NCBI RefSeq assembly: GCF_018704125.1
Contig: NZ_JAGTIS010000004.1
Coordinates: forward strand, 124,001 to 188,000
DNA: 64,000 nt
Direction of reading: 5' to 3'
Source: Metapseudomonas boanensis
Lineage (GTDB): Bacteria > Pseudomonadota > Gammaproteobacteria > Pseudomonadales > Pseudomonadaceae
The notes beneath the pieces are model-generated. The model saw only the letters and a program-made list of their open reading frames with translations. It was not told where the DNA came from and ran no database searches. Shown piece by piece: positions 19,042 to 28,195 of this stretch (positions are counted from its first letter, which is position 1; every line of letters begins with the position of its first letter). The translations under genes and the position numbers were made by a program.

Positions 19042-19229
19042 TAACAACCGAGAGACAAGCCTATCTAATTGTTTTAAAAGACTTTTAATTGGAGAGACAA
19101 AAAACGGATGCAGGTGTTGTTACATCTTTGAACAACTCAGAGCCTGCCTGTGATGGGCCGGGCGGAGGGTGGATGTGCGCACGGCCGCAGGGGGGCGGGC
19201 GGCGGTCCGCTGAGCCTGCGATCCCCATC

Positions 19230-19256
19230 GATGGGAATCACTTCGCTCGTCCCATC
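19230..19256. repeat. GATGGG palindromic repeat between the aru operon and permease
   Basis: GATGGG and CCCATC pair around AATCACTTCGCTCGT, matching the element at 6100-6126. The stretch 19042-19302 otherwise shows no gene that I can support. Confidence 0.6.
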
Positions 19257-19302
19257 CTACGCAGCGCGAAGTCCCTTCCTGCTCGAGCAAACGGTCGCAA
19301 AC

Positions 19303-19335
19303 AAAAAAGCGCGGCAGATTGCTCTGCCGCGCTTT
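19303..19335 (-). terminator. Rho-independent terminator of the permease gene
   Basis: On the minus strand AAAGCGCGGCAGA pairs with TCTGCCGCGCTTT around a GCAA loop and is followed by a T run. It starts about 20 nt past the permease stop. This is a strong, classical terminator. Confidence 0.92.
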
Positions 19336-19353
19336 CGTGGGACGCTTCCGGGA

Positions 19354-20751
19354 TCAGGCGGCCGGAATCGGCGCTAGGCTGCGCTGGCGCTTGAACTGCG
19401 TGAAGTAGTAAGCCCCATAGCACAGGGAGATGAAACCGAAGCCCCAGTACAGCGAAGGCCGCTGCGTCGGATCCATGGCCAGGAACACGAACAGCGAGAC
19501 GCACAGGAAGATGCAAGCCATCGGAATCAGCGGGAACAGCGGCGCTGCGTACCTCAGGTCCTGCACGGTGCCGCCGGCCTTGTAGTGCGCCTTGCGGAAG
19601 CGGTACTGGGCCAGGGCGATGACGATCCAGGTCACGGTCCCGGCCAGGCCGCTGATGGCCGTCAGGACCATGTAGAGGGTCTCGGCGGCGATGAAGCTGG
19701 TCAGCAGTGACAGCAACGCAAAGCACAGGGTGATGGCCAGGGCATAGAGCGGCACCCCACGGGAGCTGAGCTTCGCCAGGCCGCGCGGCGCCATGCCGCT
19801 CTTGGACATGGCCCAGAGGATGCGGGTGGAGGCATAGAGGCCGGAGTTGCCCACCGAAAGGAGCGCTGTAAGGATGACGATGTTCATCAGGTCGGCGGCG
19901 AAGGGGATGCCGACCATGTCGAACACCTGGACGAAGGGGCTTTCCACCAACCCGGCTTGCTGCCAGGGCACGATGGCCGACAGCACGAGAATGGCCAGCA
20001 CGTAGAAAATCAGCACGCGGAACACCACGTTGCGCACGGCACGCGGGATGCTTTTCTCAGGATTCTCGGTTTCACCGGCGGCTACGCCCATGATCTCGCA
20101 GCCCTGGAAGGCGTAGACCACGGTCATCATCACCGCGAACACGGCGGAAATGCCGTTGGGGAACAGGCTGTCGCCCATCAGGTTGTTGAACATGGGGGCC
20201 GGTTCGCCACTGGCCAGCGGCAAACCACCGAAGATGGCGAGGATGCCAACCACGATGAAGCCGAGGATGGCGGCCACCTTGATCCCGGAGAACCAGTATT
20301 CGGCCTCGCCGAAGGCGCGGGTGGTCAGGGCGTTGAGGGAGAACAGCACCGCCACGAACAGCGCCGACCAATACCAGATGGGCACGTCGGGGAACCAGCG
20401 GCCCATCAGCATGCCGGCGGCGGTGAATTCCAGGCCCACCGTGGTGGCCCAGCTCATCCAGTAGACCCAGCCGATCATGAAGCCGGTGCCGGGGCCGATG
20501 TAACGCGTGGCGTGGGCCTGAAATGAGCCGGAGACCGGCATCTGTACCGAGAGCTCGCCCAGGCAGACCATCACCAGGTACATCAGCAGGCCAGCCACCA
20601 GATAGGCCAGCACGGCGCCGACCGGTCCGCCCTGGTTGATGATGACGCCGGACCCCATGAACAGGCCGGTGCCGATGACACCGCCAAGGGACAGCATGAA
20701 GATGTGCCGGCTTTTCAGCGAGCGGGTGAGCTGGACGCGATCATCAGTCAT
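19354..20751 (-). CDS. amino acid permease (APC superfamily)
   Basis: An inner-membrane amino-acid/cation symporter of about 465 residues. It starts MTDDRVQLTRSLKSRHIFML and immediately shows the APC signature SLGGVIGTGLFMGSG, followed by about eleven more hydrophobic helices. The segment AFQGCEIMGVAAGETENPEK is typical of the basic/aromatic amino-acid AAT branch. AGGAGG precedes the ATG. It lies between the aru operon and aruS on the same strand and has its own terminator. By context it would import arginine or a related amino acid; the specificity is inferred. Confidence 0.88.
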   Translation of the reverse strand: MTDDRVQLTRSLKSRHIFMLSLGGVIGTGLFMGSGVIINQGGPVGAVLAYLVAGLLMYLVMVCLGELSVQMPVSGSFQAHATRYIGPGTGFMIGWVYWMSWATTVGLEFTAAGMLMGRWFPDVPIWYWSALFVAVLFSLNALTTRAFGEAEYWFSGIKVAAILGFIVVGILAIFGGLPLASGEPAPMFNNLMGDSLFPNGISAVFAVMMTVVYAFQGCEIMGVAAGETENPEKSIPRAVRNVVFRVLIFYVLAILVLSAIVPWQQAGLVESPFVQVFDMVGIPFAADLMNIVILTALLSVGNSGLYASTRILWAMSKSGMAPRGLAKLSSRGVPLYALAITLCFALLSLLTSFIAAETLYMVLTAISGLAGTVTWIVIALAQYRFRKAHYKAGGTVQDLRYAAPLFPLIPMACIFLCVSLFVFLAMDPTQRPSLYWGFGFISLCYGAYYFTQFKRQRSLAPIPAA

Positions 20752-20974
20752 GGCGCACCTCCTGGGAGGCACAGCAGGCGAACAGGCACGAAAGGTGAAC
20801 TTGGCGGCGGGTCATTATTCTTGTCTCCAATAAGCCACGAAAACCGAGGTCCCGGGCGGCGAGGTCTTCGCCAAGCCCGCGGATGCGGTTGAGGCCGATT
20901 ATTGGAAGCCCTTGTAAGACGCCGTTGAACGTTGCGATCGAAGTTGTAAAAAGTCGTAAGGAAATTGTTCGATT

Positions 20975-23221
20975 TCAGGCGGAGGGGCGCAGTAGTTCGT
21001 CAAGCATGTCGCTGGAACGCTGCAGGATGCCCTCCAGTCGGGGCTGTAGCACCGGCAGACTGGCCTGGTCTCCGTCCTGGGCAGCCGCCTCAAGCTCTCG
21101 CAGAACTGCTGCCAGGGCGCGGAAGCCGAGGGAATCGCTGCTGCCGGCCAGCCGGTGGGCCAGATGCTCGACCTCGGCGCAGTCGCGGGCCTGCAATGCA
21201 TCGAGCAGGCCGATGCGGTGATCGTCCAGCGTGCGCCGAAGCAACTCCAGCAAACCCTGCAGCTTCTGTTCACCAAGCAGGCCCCGGTGCGTCTGCAGCA
21301 ACTGGCTGTCCAGAAGTTCGTCGTCGCCTCCCGTAGGCTGCCCCCCTGCATCCCCGGCCAAGGCACGGCGCAGGTCCGCAAGCTTCAGGGGCTTGGCCAG
21401 AGCACCCTGCATGCCGGCGTCCAGGCAGCGGCGCACCAGGGTTGGCTGCAGACTGGCGGTGAAGGCGAGGATGCGGGTATCGCGATTGGCACCCCGGCCA
21501 TCGCCGCGAATCAGCCGGCACAGCTCGATACCGCTCATGCCCGGCAGGTGTAGGTCGAGCAGGATCAGGTCGAATCGCTTCTGCCGGCACAGCACCAGGG
21601 CCGGTTCGGCATCCTCAGCCAGGCTGGTGCGGTGGCCGTCGTGTTCCAGCAAGCCGGCCACCACTTCACGGTTGAGGGCGACATCTTCCACCACCAGCAC
21701 GTCGAGGGCGTCTGCCAGGATCGGGGCGACCGGCTGCGGAGCCTGGCTGCTGACATCTTCCAGGGCGACCTCGAACCAGAAGCAGCTGCCCTCGCCTTCC
21801 ACGCTTTCGACCCCAATGCGGCCGCCCATCAACTCCACCAGCCGCTTGCTGATGGCCAGCCCCAGGCCGGTGCCACCGTAACGCTGCGCCACCTCCTCGC
21901 TGGCCTGGGTGAAGCGCTCGAAGATCCGTGCCTGCACCTCCTGGGCGATGCCGATGCCATCGTCGCTGACACTGACGCGCAGACGCTGGGCCCCGGGCAC
22001 TTCGTCCAGCAGCCGAACCTCCACAAGGATTTCCCCTTCCTCGGTGAACTTCACTGCGTTGGCCAACAGGTTGCTCAGCACCTGGCGCAGGAACTGCTCG
22101 GCGCCGCGACACTCGACGCGCACCCGCGGCTCGATGCGCGAGCGCAGCACGGTGCCGTTGGCGCTGGCCCTGGGTTCGAGCAGAGTGAGCACCTGTTCGA
22201 GCAGGGCTTTCAAAGAGAAGTCCACGAGCTCGGGCCGGCCCTCACCTTCTTCGAGGCGAGCGAAGTAGAGCACTTCGTTGAGGATCGCCAGCAGCCCTTC
22301 GGCGGCTTTGTGCAGCGCTTCCAGGCGCTTGCCGTCGCGCTCGCCCAGAGCCGCGCCACGCAGCAGCTCGGCCATTCCGAGGATGCCGTTGAGCGGCGTG
22401 CGGATTTCGTGGCTCATCGTGGCGAGGAAGCGCGATTTGGCGAGGTTGGCCGCCTCAGCCTCCTCTTTGGCGCGCTGCAGGCTGGCGGTGCGCCGCTCGA
22501 CCATGTTTTGCAGGGCGGTCCGGTCTTCCTCGCGACGCTGGATATCATCGAGGATTGCCCGGCGCATATCGTCCAGGGCCTGGGCCACCGTATCGATTTC
22601 GTCCACTGCCCTTCCCGGCCGTCGATTCAGACGCAACGCCTCGTGCCAATTACCAGTGGCGATGCCACGGGCAAAGTCGGCCATCACTCGTAGATGGCGA
22701 GTGACCAGGCGGTGGAACAGCCAGGACAACGCCACCGCCAGGCCGCAAAGAAACACGCCCATCCACAACAGGCTGGTCAGGCCGGTGGCATAGAGGCGTC
22801 GGTAAACCGCCCCCAGGTCAATGCTGATCTCCAGCTCACCGAGGTGGCGGGCTTTGCCGTCAGGCGGCAGGTAGGTGAGTTCGAAACGCTCCCGACGCAG
22901 CGGGCCGGCCAACTCGTCCGAACCCAGTTGCAGATCGAAGTCTGCGCTGCTCAAGCGCACCTGGGCGATATCCGGGAAATCCGCGAGGCCGCGCAGCTGC
23001 ATCTTCAGCTGTTCCTGGTTGAGGTCCCAAAGGCTGCGTTCGAAGCTTTCCAGGTAGCCGACCCGTATCAACTCCAGTCGCGCCTCGATGTCGCGCATTT
23101 CACGGCGGTATTCAAGGAGCAGCTGCACAGCGCTGGCCACCAGGGTAAAACACAGGCTGAACAGCAGGATGAACAGCAGCAGGCGGCGCAGCAGACCGCT
23201 AGGGAGCTTCACGCCGTTCAT
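20975..23221 (-). CDS. aruS: hybrid sensor histidine kinase, likely AruS
   Basis: A membrane-bound hybrid kinase of 748 residues. Order: a transmembrane helix at about 10-35, a periplasmic region with [20 protein letters not shown], a second helix at about 150-175, and a HAMP-like segment. Then follow HisKA with [20 protein letters not shown], an ATPase domain ([33 protein letters not shown]), a receiver with [17 protein letters not shown], and a C-terminal Hpt domain with [20 protein letters not shown]. It overlaps the binding-protein gene by 4 nt in an ATGA. With aruR two genes upstream, this resembles AruRS, which controls the arginine transaminase operon in P. aeruginosa. Confidence 0.82.
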   Translation of the reverse strand: MNGVKLPSGLLRRLLLFILLFSLCFTLVASAVQLLLEYRREMRDIEARLELIRVGYLESFERSLWDLNQEQLKMQLRGLADFPDIAQVRLSSADFDLQLGSDELAGPLRRERFELTYLPPDGKARHLGELEISIDLGAVYRRLYATGLTSLLWMGVFLCGLAVALSWLFHRLVTRHLRVMADFARGIATGNWHEALRLNRRPGRAVDEIDTVAQALDDMRRAILDDIQRREEDRTALQNMVERRTASLQRAKEEAEAANLAKSRFLATMSHEIRTPLNGILGMAELLRGAALGERDGKRLEALHKAAEGLLAILNEVLYFARLEEGEGRPELVDFSLKALLEQVLTLLEPRASANGTVLRSRIEPRVRVECRGAEQFLRQVLSNLLANAVKFTEEGEILVEVRLLDEVPGAQRLRVSVSDDGIGIAQEVQARIFERFTQASEEVAQRYGGTGLGLAISKRLVELMGGRIGVESVEGEGSCFWFEVALEDVSSQAPQPVAPILADALDVLVVEDVALNREVVAGLLEHDGHRTSLAEDAEPALVLCRQKRFDLILLDLHLPGMSGIELCRLIRGDGRGANRDTRILAFTASLQPTLVRRCLDAGMQGALAKPLKLADLRRALAGDAGGQPTGGDDELLDSQLLQTHRGLLGEQKLQGLLELLRRTLDDHRIGLLDALQARDCAEVEHLAHRLAGSSDSLGFRALAAVLRELEAAAQDGDQASLPVLQPRLEGILQRSSDMLDELLRPSA

Positions 23222-23991
23222 TCGCGCGGCTCCGGTTGAACGATCATGTCGCGGTAGGTGGCTTCACTTTCCCCCAGCCAGCGCTCGATCTCGCCGCTGT
23301 CGGTCAGGCGCTGCAGCTCCCGGTCGATCTCCGCCATCCGCGCTGCCAGGGGTGAGCGACGCGAGACGGCCAGGCGCAGATGGTCCACCGCAAGGGCCAG
23401 GGGCAAGGCGCGGATATCACCACCACCCTGCAAGTACTCGACATAGAGAAGACCAGTGCGACGTTCGTGGGCGATGAAATCGATGCGGCCACGGATCAGC
23501 TTGCCGAAATTCTGCTTGCTGTCCGAGACCCACTCGATATTGCCGGCTCGGGCCACCGCCTCGTCAAAAGCCTCGCCATAACTCTCGCCGAACAGTAGCC
23601 CGCCGCGGTAACGCGTCAGGTCTTGTATCCGCTCGACCTGGAGCGGATGCCGACGGTTGTAGAAGACCGTCACCTCTTCCCGCAGCACCGGCACCTGGGC
23701 AAACGCCAGGTACTGCTCGCGCTCTGGGGTCCGATAGGCCAGCACCGCATCGACCCGCCCTTCAGCAGCATCCAGCAGGCAGCGCTTCCAGTTGCCCAGT
23801 ACAACCATTTCCGCGTCCAGCCCAAGGCTGGCGAACACCGCCTGCACCACGCGTGGGGCAATGCCGCGCATATGCTTGCCGTCGCTCCAGGAGATTGGCG
23901 GGTATACCGGGTGATCGCAGTAGCGCACCGCCTCGGCGGCGTTCGCCGTGCAGCCGAGCAGGAGGATGGCCAGCAACCAGAGGCGCGCCAT
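23218..23991 (-). CDS. periplasmic substrate-binding protein (SBP_bac_3 type) in the aruRS operon
   Basis: A family 3 solute-binding-like protein of 257 residues. It starts [20 protein letters not shown], a signal peptide with a possible LLGC lipobox and an alternative Ala-X-Ala site. The body shows [34 protein letters not shown] and [20 protein letters not shown], typical of bilobed amino-acid binders. There is no ABC permease or ATPase beside it. It is embedded between aruR (stop 5 nt upstream) and aruS (4-nt overlap), so it probably presents a ligand, perhaps arginine, to the sensor kinase instead of feeding a transporter. That role is an inference. Start chosen at the ATG with a signal peptide. 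Confidence 0.78.
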   Translation of the reverse strand: MARLWLLAILLLGCTANAAEAVRYCDHPVYPPISWSDGKHMRGIAPRVVQAVFASLGLDAEMVVLGNWKRCLLDAAEGRVDAVLAYRTPEREQYLAFAQVPVLREEVTVFYNRRHPLQVERIQDLTRYRGGLLFGESYGEAFDEAVARAGNIEWVSDSKQNFGKLIRGRIDFIAHERRTGLLYVEYLQGGGDIRALPLALAVDHLRLAVSRRSPLAARMAEIDRELQRLTDSGEIERWLGESEATYRDMIVQPEPRE

Positions 23992-23995
23992 GACT

Positions 23996-24718
23996 TCAGG
24001 CAACGGAGGCCGTGGCGGTGAACAGGTAGCCCGCGCCGTGGATGGTGATGATCAACTGCGGTTCGGCAGGATCGTCACGCAGCTTGCGCCGCAGGCGCCC
24101 CACCAGCACGTCGATGGAGCGGTCATTGGGCAGCCACTCGCGGTTGCGGATCTGGTCCATCAGCTGGTCGCGACTCAAGGTGTGCCCGGCGTTACGCAGG
24201 AAGACGCTGAGCAGCTGGAATTCGCCATGGGTGAGCAACGTCTCGCTGCCCTCATGGTCAATCAGGCGGCGGCGGTCGATGTCCAGCACCCAGTCGGCGA
24301 AGCGTTTGAGCTGGCCTCCTGCGGCCACGGCTGCCGGCGCAGGTTGCTGGAAATGACGCACCCGGCGCACCAGGTTCTTGGCGCGAGACACCAGTTCCCG
24401 GGGATTGAACGGTTTGATCACGTATTCATCGGCACCGCACTCGAGGCCGACGATGCGGTCGATGTCGTCATTGCGGCCGGTGATCAGGATGATCCCCACT
24501 TCCGAGCGAACGCGCAGTTCTCGGGTCAGGGTCAGGCCATCCTTGCCAGGCAGGCGGATGTCCAGCAAGACCAGGTCGACCGGGCTTTCCGCCAGGCACG
24601 CTTCGGCATCTTCTGCCGTGCTGGCGCAACGGACGTCATAACCTTCCTGGCCGAGATAGGAGTGGAGCAGTTCACGAATCAGCGGATCGTCGTCAACGAT
24701 CAGCACACTGGGAGCCAT
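23996..24718 (-). CDS. aruR: OmpR/PhoB-type response regulator, likely AruR
   Basis: A two-component DNA-binding regulator of 240 residues. The receiver domain (residues 1-120) shows MAPSVLIVDDDPLIRELLHS with the acidic pocket, LVLLDIRLPGKDG with the phospho-acceptor Asp, and YVIKPFNPRELVSRAKNLVR with the conserved Lys. The C-terminal winged helix ends DVLVGRLRRKLRDDPAEPQL and HGAGYLFTATASVA. The ATG at 24718 has GGAGGG upstream. It is the first gene of a three-gene signalling operon with a binding protein and the kinase. Next to the permease and aru genes this is best read as AruR, activator of arginine transaminase genes. Confidence 0.85.
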   Translation of the reverse strand: MAPSVLIVDDDPLIRELLHSYLGQEGYDVRCASTAEDAEACLAESPVDLVLLDIRLPGKDGLTLTRELRVRSEVGIILITGRNDDIDRIVGLECGADEYVIKPFNPRELVSRAKNLVRRVRHFQQPAPAAVAAGGQLKRFADWVLDIDRRRLIDHEGSETLLTHGEFQLLSVFLRNAGHTLSRDQLMDQIRNREWLPNDRSIDVLVGRLRRKLRDDPAEPQLIITIHGAGYLFTATASVA

Positions 24719-24806
24719 CAATGTTGCCCTCCGCCTCCGAATAGGGGCGCTTTTATTGTTCTGGACGACGCAAGGAGCAGCAGGTTACCCACACTTGAAC
24801 GACCGA

Positions 24807-25454
24807 TCAACGACCTCCGACAGGACGCAGGAAACGCTGCATGCCGCCCGCCAGCAACCCATCCACCCATGCTTCGCAAATCTGCACGCCCTGCGCTGGT
24901 GTGAAGGTTTGCGGATTCAGCCCGGACTCCAACCAGAGGCCGTCGAGCAAGGCGCTCAAGCTGATGGCCGCGAGGTCCGCATCGAAGCCCTGCCAACTCT
25001 GCTCGGCTGCCAGGTCGGTCAGCGCGCTGGCCAGGATGGCGCGGTACTCGCCATAAGATTGGTCATGGGCCCGGTTGATCGCCTCGGCCGTCTTCACCGC
25101 GCCCCAGAATGCCAGCCAGGCATCCAGCAGTTGCGGGTCCAGCACCTCGGCGGAAAAGGACGCGCGAAAGAATGCCGATAGCCGCTCCCGGGCATTGGGT
25201 GCCGCCCGATCGATGGCCTCGCGCAGCAGCGCCATCACCCGACCGGTAACTGCCAGGTAAGCCTCGGCCACCAGTTCGTCCTTGCCCGAATAGTGGTGGT
25301 TGATCAGACCGACCGAAACCCCGGCCTCGGCACAGATCTTGCGGATCGAGGCGCCCTGGAAGCCATGCTGCTTCAGGCAGGCCAGGGTCGCGTCGATCAG
25401 GTGAGCCTTGCGCAGCTCTGGGTCCAGTCGGGAAAAACGTGCTTCCTGAGTCAT
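24807..25454 (-). CDS. TetR-family transcriptional regulator (BetI-like)
   Basis: A 215-residue repressor-type protein. The N-terminal helix-turn-helix reads KHGFQGASIRKICAEAGVSV then GLINHHYSGKDELVAEAYLA, a pattern close to BetI-like TetR proteins. The rest is an all-helical ligand-binding domain ending LEIGL-like WLESGLNPQTFTPAQGVQIC. AGGAG precedes the ATG at 25454. It is divergent from the polyamine-type binding-protein gene with 148 nt between the starts, the usual layout for a local regulator. The ligand cannot be read from the sequence. Confidence 0.85.
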   Translation of the reverse strand: MTQEARFSRLDPELRKAHLIDATLACLKQHGFQGASIRKICAEAGVSVGLINHHYSGKDELVAEAYLAVTGRVMALLREAIDRAAPNARERLSAFFRASFSAEVLDPQLLDAWLAFWGAVKTAEAINRAHDQSYGEYRAILASALTDLAAEQSWQGFDADLAAISLSALLDGLWLESGLNPQTFTPAQGVQICEAWVDGLLAGGMQRFLRPVGGR

Positions 25455-25516
25455 GCCGACAGCTCCTGATGTGTTCCGGCGAATTTGAACGAATGTACAG
25501 CAACAATCCAGTCCCA

Positions 25517-25535
25517 CCTACCCGTTCGGGGTATG
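25517..25535. promoter_or_regulatory. palindrome-like site between tetR and the polyamine-binding gene
   Basis: CCTACCCGTTCGGGGTATG contains the perfect inverted repeat TACCC-N5-GGGTA. It matches 15 of 19 bases at 19023-19041 upstream of the aru operon. It lies 68-86 nt before the binding-protein start and 63-81 nt before the tetR start, a normal operator position for either. Confidence 0.5.
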
Positions 25536-25602
25536 GCCGCCAACCGCCAGGTACCGGAGAGTGGTTCCAGGCCCCGATAACTACAACACAGGTGGAACCG
25601 AC

Positions 25603-26697
25603 ATGCGCAAGACCCTGGTAGCAGCACTCGGCACGACACTGGCGTTGTTGCCCGCCTTGAGCCCGGCGGACGACGGCAACACCCTGCGGCTGTACAACTG
25701 GTCGGACTACATCGGCGAAAACACCCTGGCCGACTTTGAAAAAGCCACCGGCATCAAAGTCACCTACGACACCTTCGATTCCTACGAGACCGTCCAGGGC
25801 AAGCTGCTGCCAGGGCGATCTGGCTATGACCTGGTGGTGCTCAACGCCGCTCTGGTACCGCCGCTGCTCAAGGCTGGCGTATTCCAACCGCTGGACAAGA
25901 GCCGCCTGCCCAGTTGGGGTAACCTGGACCCGCAGGTGCTGGCCAGCCTGGAAAGCTTCGATCCGGGCGTCACTTATTCAGCCCCCTACACCTGGGGCAG
26001 CAATGGCATCACCTACAACGTCGAGATGATCAAGGCGCGCATGCCCGACGCGCCGATCGGCTCGCTGGCGATGATCTTCGATCCCAAGGTGGTGTCACGC
26101 TTCGCCGACTGCGGCGTGACCCTGATCGACTCGCCCACCGACGTGCTGCCGCTGGCCCTCGCTTACCTGGGTCGCGACCCCAACAGCGTCGAACCGGCGG
26201 ATTTGAAGGCCGCACAGGATCTGCTGCTCGCCGTGCGCCCGTATATCCGCAAGTTCGACTCGATGAGTTACCTGAACGGCCTGGCCAATGGCGATCAGTG
26301 CATCGCCATGACCTGGTCAGGCGACTACGCCACCGCGCAGGCCAGGGCCGAGGAAGCCGGCGCCAAGGTCAAGCTGGATTACTTCATTCCCAAGGAAGGC
26401 TCGCTGATCTGGTTCGATGACTTCTATATCCCCAAGGACGCGCCAAACGTGGCTAACGCCCACACGTTCATCGAGTACCTGCTGCAACCCAAGGTGATCG
26501 CCGAAGTCACCAACTACATCCGCTACCCGAACAGCAACCAGGCCGCAACCGCACTGGTGGACGCCGAAGTCCGCAACGACCCGGCGATCTACCCGGACAC
26601 CGCTACTCGCGCCCGACTATTCGTCCAGAAGACGCATTCGCCCAAGAGCATGCGACTGATCACCCGCACTTGGAACACGGTGAAGACCGGCAAGTGA
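25603..26697 (+). CDS. periplasmic polyamine-type binding protein (PotF/SpuD-like)
   Basis: A spermidine/putrescine-type solute-binding protein of 364 residues. MRKTLVAALGTTLALLPALS is a signal peptide. The mature start NTLRLYNWSDYIGENTLADF matches the conserved opening of PotF/SpuD proteins, and YNVEMIKARMPDAPIGSLAM, NGDQCIAMTWSGDYATAQAR and SLIWFDDFYIPKDAPN follow. AGGTGG precedes the ATG. No ABC permease or ATPase genes are adjacent; the next gene is an aminotransferase. It may work with transporter genes elsewhere or act in sensing. Confidence 0.85.
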   Translation: MRKTLVAALGTTLALLPALSPADDGNTLRLYNWSDYIGENTLADFEKATGIKVTYDTFDSYETVQGKLLPGRSGYDLVVLNAALVPPLLKAGVFQPLDKSRLPSWGNLDPQVLASLESFDPGVTYSAPYTWGSNGITYNVEMIKARMPDAPIGSLAMIFDPKVVSRFADCGVTLIDSPTDVLPLALAYLGRDPNSVEPADLKAAQDLLLAVRPYIRKFDSMSYLNGLANGDQCIAMTWSGDYATAQARAEEAGAKVKLDYFIPKEGSLIWFDDFYIPKDAPNVANAHTFIEYLLQPKVIAEVTNYIRYPNSNQAATALVDAEVRNDPAIYPDTATRARLFVQKTHSPKSMRLITRTWNTVKTGK

Positions 26698-26776
26698 GTC
26701 GGCACCGTTCCCCCTCTCTCGTAGATGTCAGAGGGGACTCTCCACGCCCCATACGTACGACCCGAGGTAAATGAAA

Positions 26777-28195
26777 ATGGCCATCCCAAATCCAGCATAT
26801 TTTGCGCAGTTCAATGATGAAGAACTGGTCGCAGCCGACAAAGCGCATTACATGCACGGCTACCACATCTTCGACGACCATCGCGAAAACGGCTCATTGA
26901 ATATTGCCGCCGGCGAAGGCGCCTACATCTATGACACGGCCGGCAATCGTTACCTCGATGCTGTGGGCGGCATGTGGTGCACCAACATCGGCCTGGGCCG
27001 CGAAGAGATGGCCGAGGCCATCGCCGAGCAGGTACGCCAGCTCGCTTACTCCAACCCCTTCTGCGACATGGCGAACGTCAAGGCCATCGAGCTGTGCGAG
27101 AAGCTCGCGGAACTCGCACCGGGCGATCTGGACCATGTGTTCCTCACCACCGGCGGCTCGACGGCAGTCGACACCGCCTACCGGCTGATCCAGTACTACC
27201 AGAACTGCCGCGGATTACCTGCGAAGAAACACGTCATCACCCGCATCAACGCCTACCACGGATCCACCTTCCTGACCATGTCGCTGGGTGGCAAGGCGGC
27301 GGACCGCCCGGCCGAGTTCGACTTCCTCAAGGACCACATCCACCACATTTCCTGCCCCAACCCCTACCGCGCACCGGAGGGTATGGACCAGGCGCAGTTC
27401 CTCGACTTTCTGGTGAACGAGTTCGAAGACAAGATTCTGACGCTTGGTGCCGATCGAGTCGCGGCGTTCTTCGCCGAACCGATCATGGGCTCGGGCGGCG
27501 TGATCATCCCGCCCGCCGGCTACCACAAGCGCATGTGGGAAGTCTGCCAGCGACATGACGTGCTCTACGTCTCGGACGAGGTGGTTACCTCTTTCGGCCG
27601 CCTTGGAGCATTCTTCGCCTCTGAGGACGTATTCGGCGTGCAGCCGGACATCATCACCACCGCCAAGGGCCTGACCTCGGGCTACCTGCCTCTGGGGGCA
27701 TGCATTTTCTCCGACCGTATCTGGCAGGTGATTGGCGAGGCGGGCAAGGGGCGCTGCTTCAGCCACGGTTTCACCTACAGCGGGCACCCGGTTAGCTGCG
27801 TCAGTGCACTGAAGAACATCGAGATCATCCAGCGCGAGAATCTGCTGGCCCATGTCGAGGACGTTGGCGCCTACCTGGAGGAGCGCCTGCAAAGCCTCAC
27901 CAGGCTGCCGCTGGTGGGCAGCGTGCGCTGCAAGAAGCTGATGGCCTGCGTTGAATTCGTGGCCGACAAGGCGAGCAAGGCGCTGTTCCCGGATGAGCTG
28001 AACATTGGCGAGCAAATCCACCTGCGCGCACAGAAGCGTGGCCTGCTGGTCCGGCCCATCGTGCACCTGAACGTGATGTCACCACCGCTTACCATCACCC
28101 ACGCTCAAGTGGATGAGATCGTCGAAACCTTGCGGGTAGCGATCCTCGAGACGGCTGCTGATCTGCAGCGCAGTGGCCAGTACGCGGGCAACTGA
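26777..28195 (+). CDS. class III PLP-dependent aminotransferase
   Basis: An omega-amino-acid/polyamine:pyruvate-type aminotransferase of about 472 residues. It shows GEGAYIYDTAGNRYLDAVGG, TTGGSTAVDTAYRLIQYYQN, AFFAEPIMGSGGVIIPPAGY, VSDEVVTSFGRLGAFFASED with the cofactor Asp, and the catalytic Lys in TTAKGLTSGYLPLGACIF. The ATG at 26777 is better spaced from GAGG than the in-frame ATG at 26771. It follows the polyamine-type binding protein and would deaminate a diamine, a polyamine derivative or an omega-amino acid. The substrate is inferred from context only. Confidence 0.87.
   Translation: MAIPNPAYFAQFNDEELVAADKAHYMHGYHIFDDHRENGSLNIAAGEGAYIYDTAGNRYLDAVGGMWCTNIGLGREEMAEAIAEQVRQLAYSNPFCDMANVKAIELCEKLAELAPGDLDHVFLTTGGSTAVDTAYRLIQYYQNCRGLPAKKHVITRINAYHGSTFLTMSLGGKAADRPAEFDFLKDHIHHISCPNPYRAPEGMDQAQFLDFLVNEFEDKILTLGADRVAAFFAEPIMGSGGVIIPPAGYHKRMWEVCQRHDVLYVSDEVVTSFGRLGAFFASEDVFGVQPDIITTAKGLTSGYLPLGACIFSDRIWQVIGEAGKGRCFSHGFTYSGHPVSCVSALKNIEIIQRENLLAHVEDVGAYLEERLQSLTRLPLVGSVRCKKLMACVEFVADKASKALFPDELNIGEQIHLRAQKRGLLVRPIVHLNVMSPPLTITHAQVDEIVETLRVAILETAADLQRSGQYAGN

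Noticed and set aside
20883-23239. Plus-strand frames opposite aruS
   Set aside because: aruS has full HisKA, ATPase, receiver and Hpt motifs on the minus strand; the plus-strand frames have none.
25063-25887. Minus-strand 274-codon frame overlapping tetR and the binding-protein gene
   Set aside because: Conflicts with two well-supported genes and contains no family motif.
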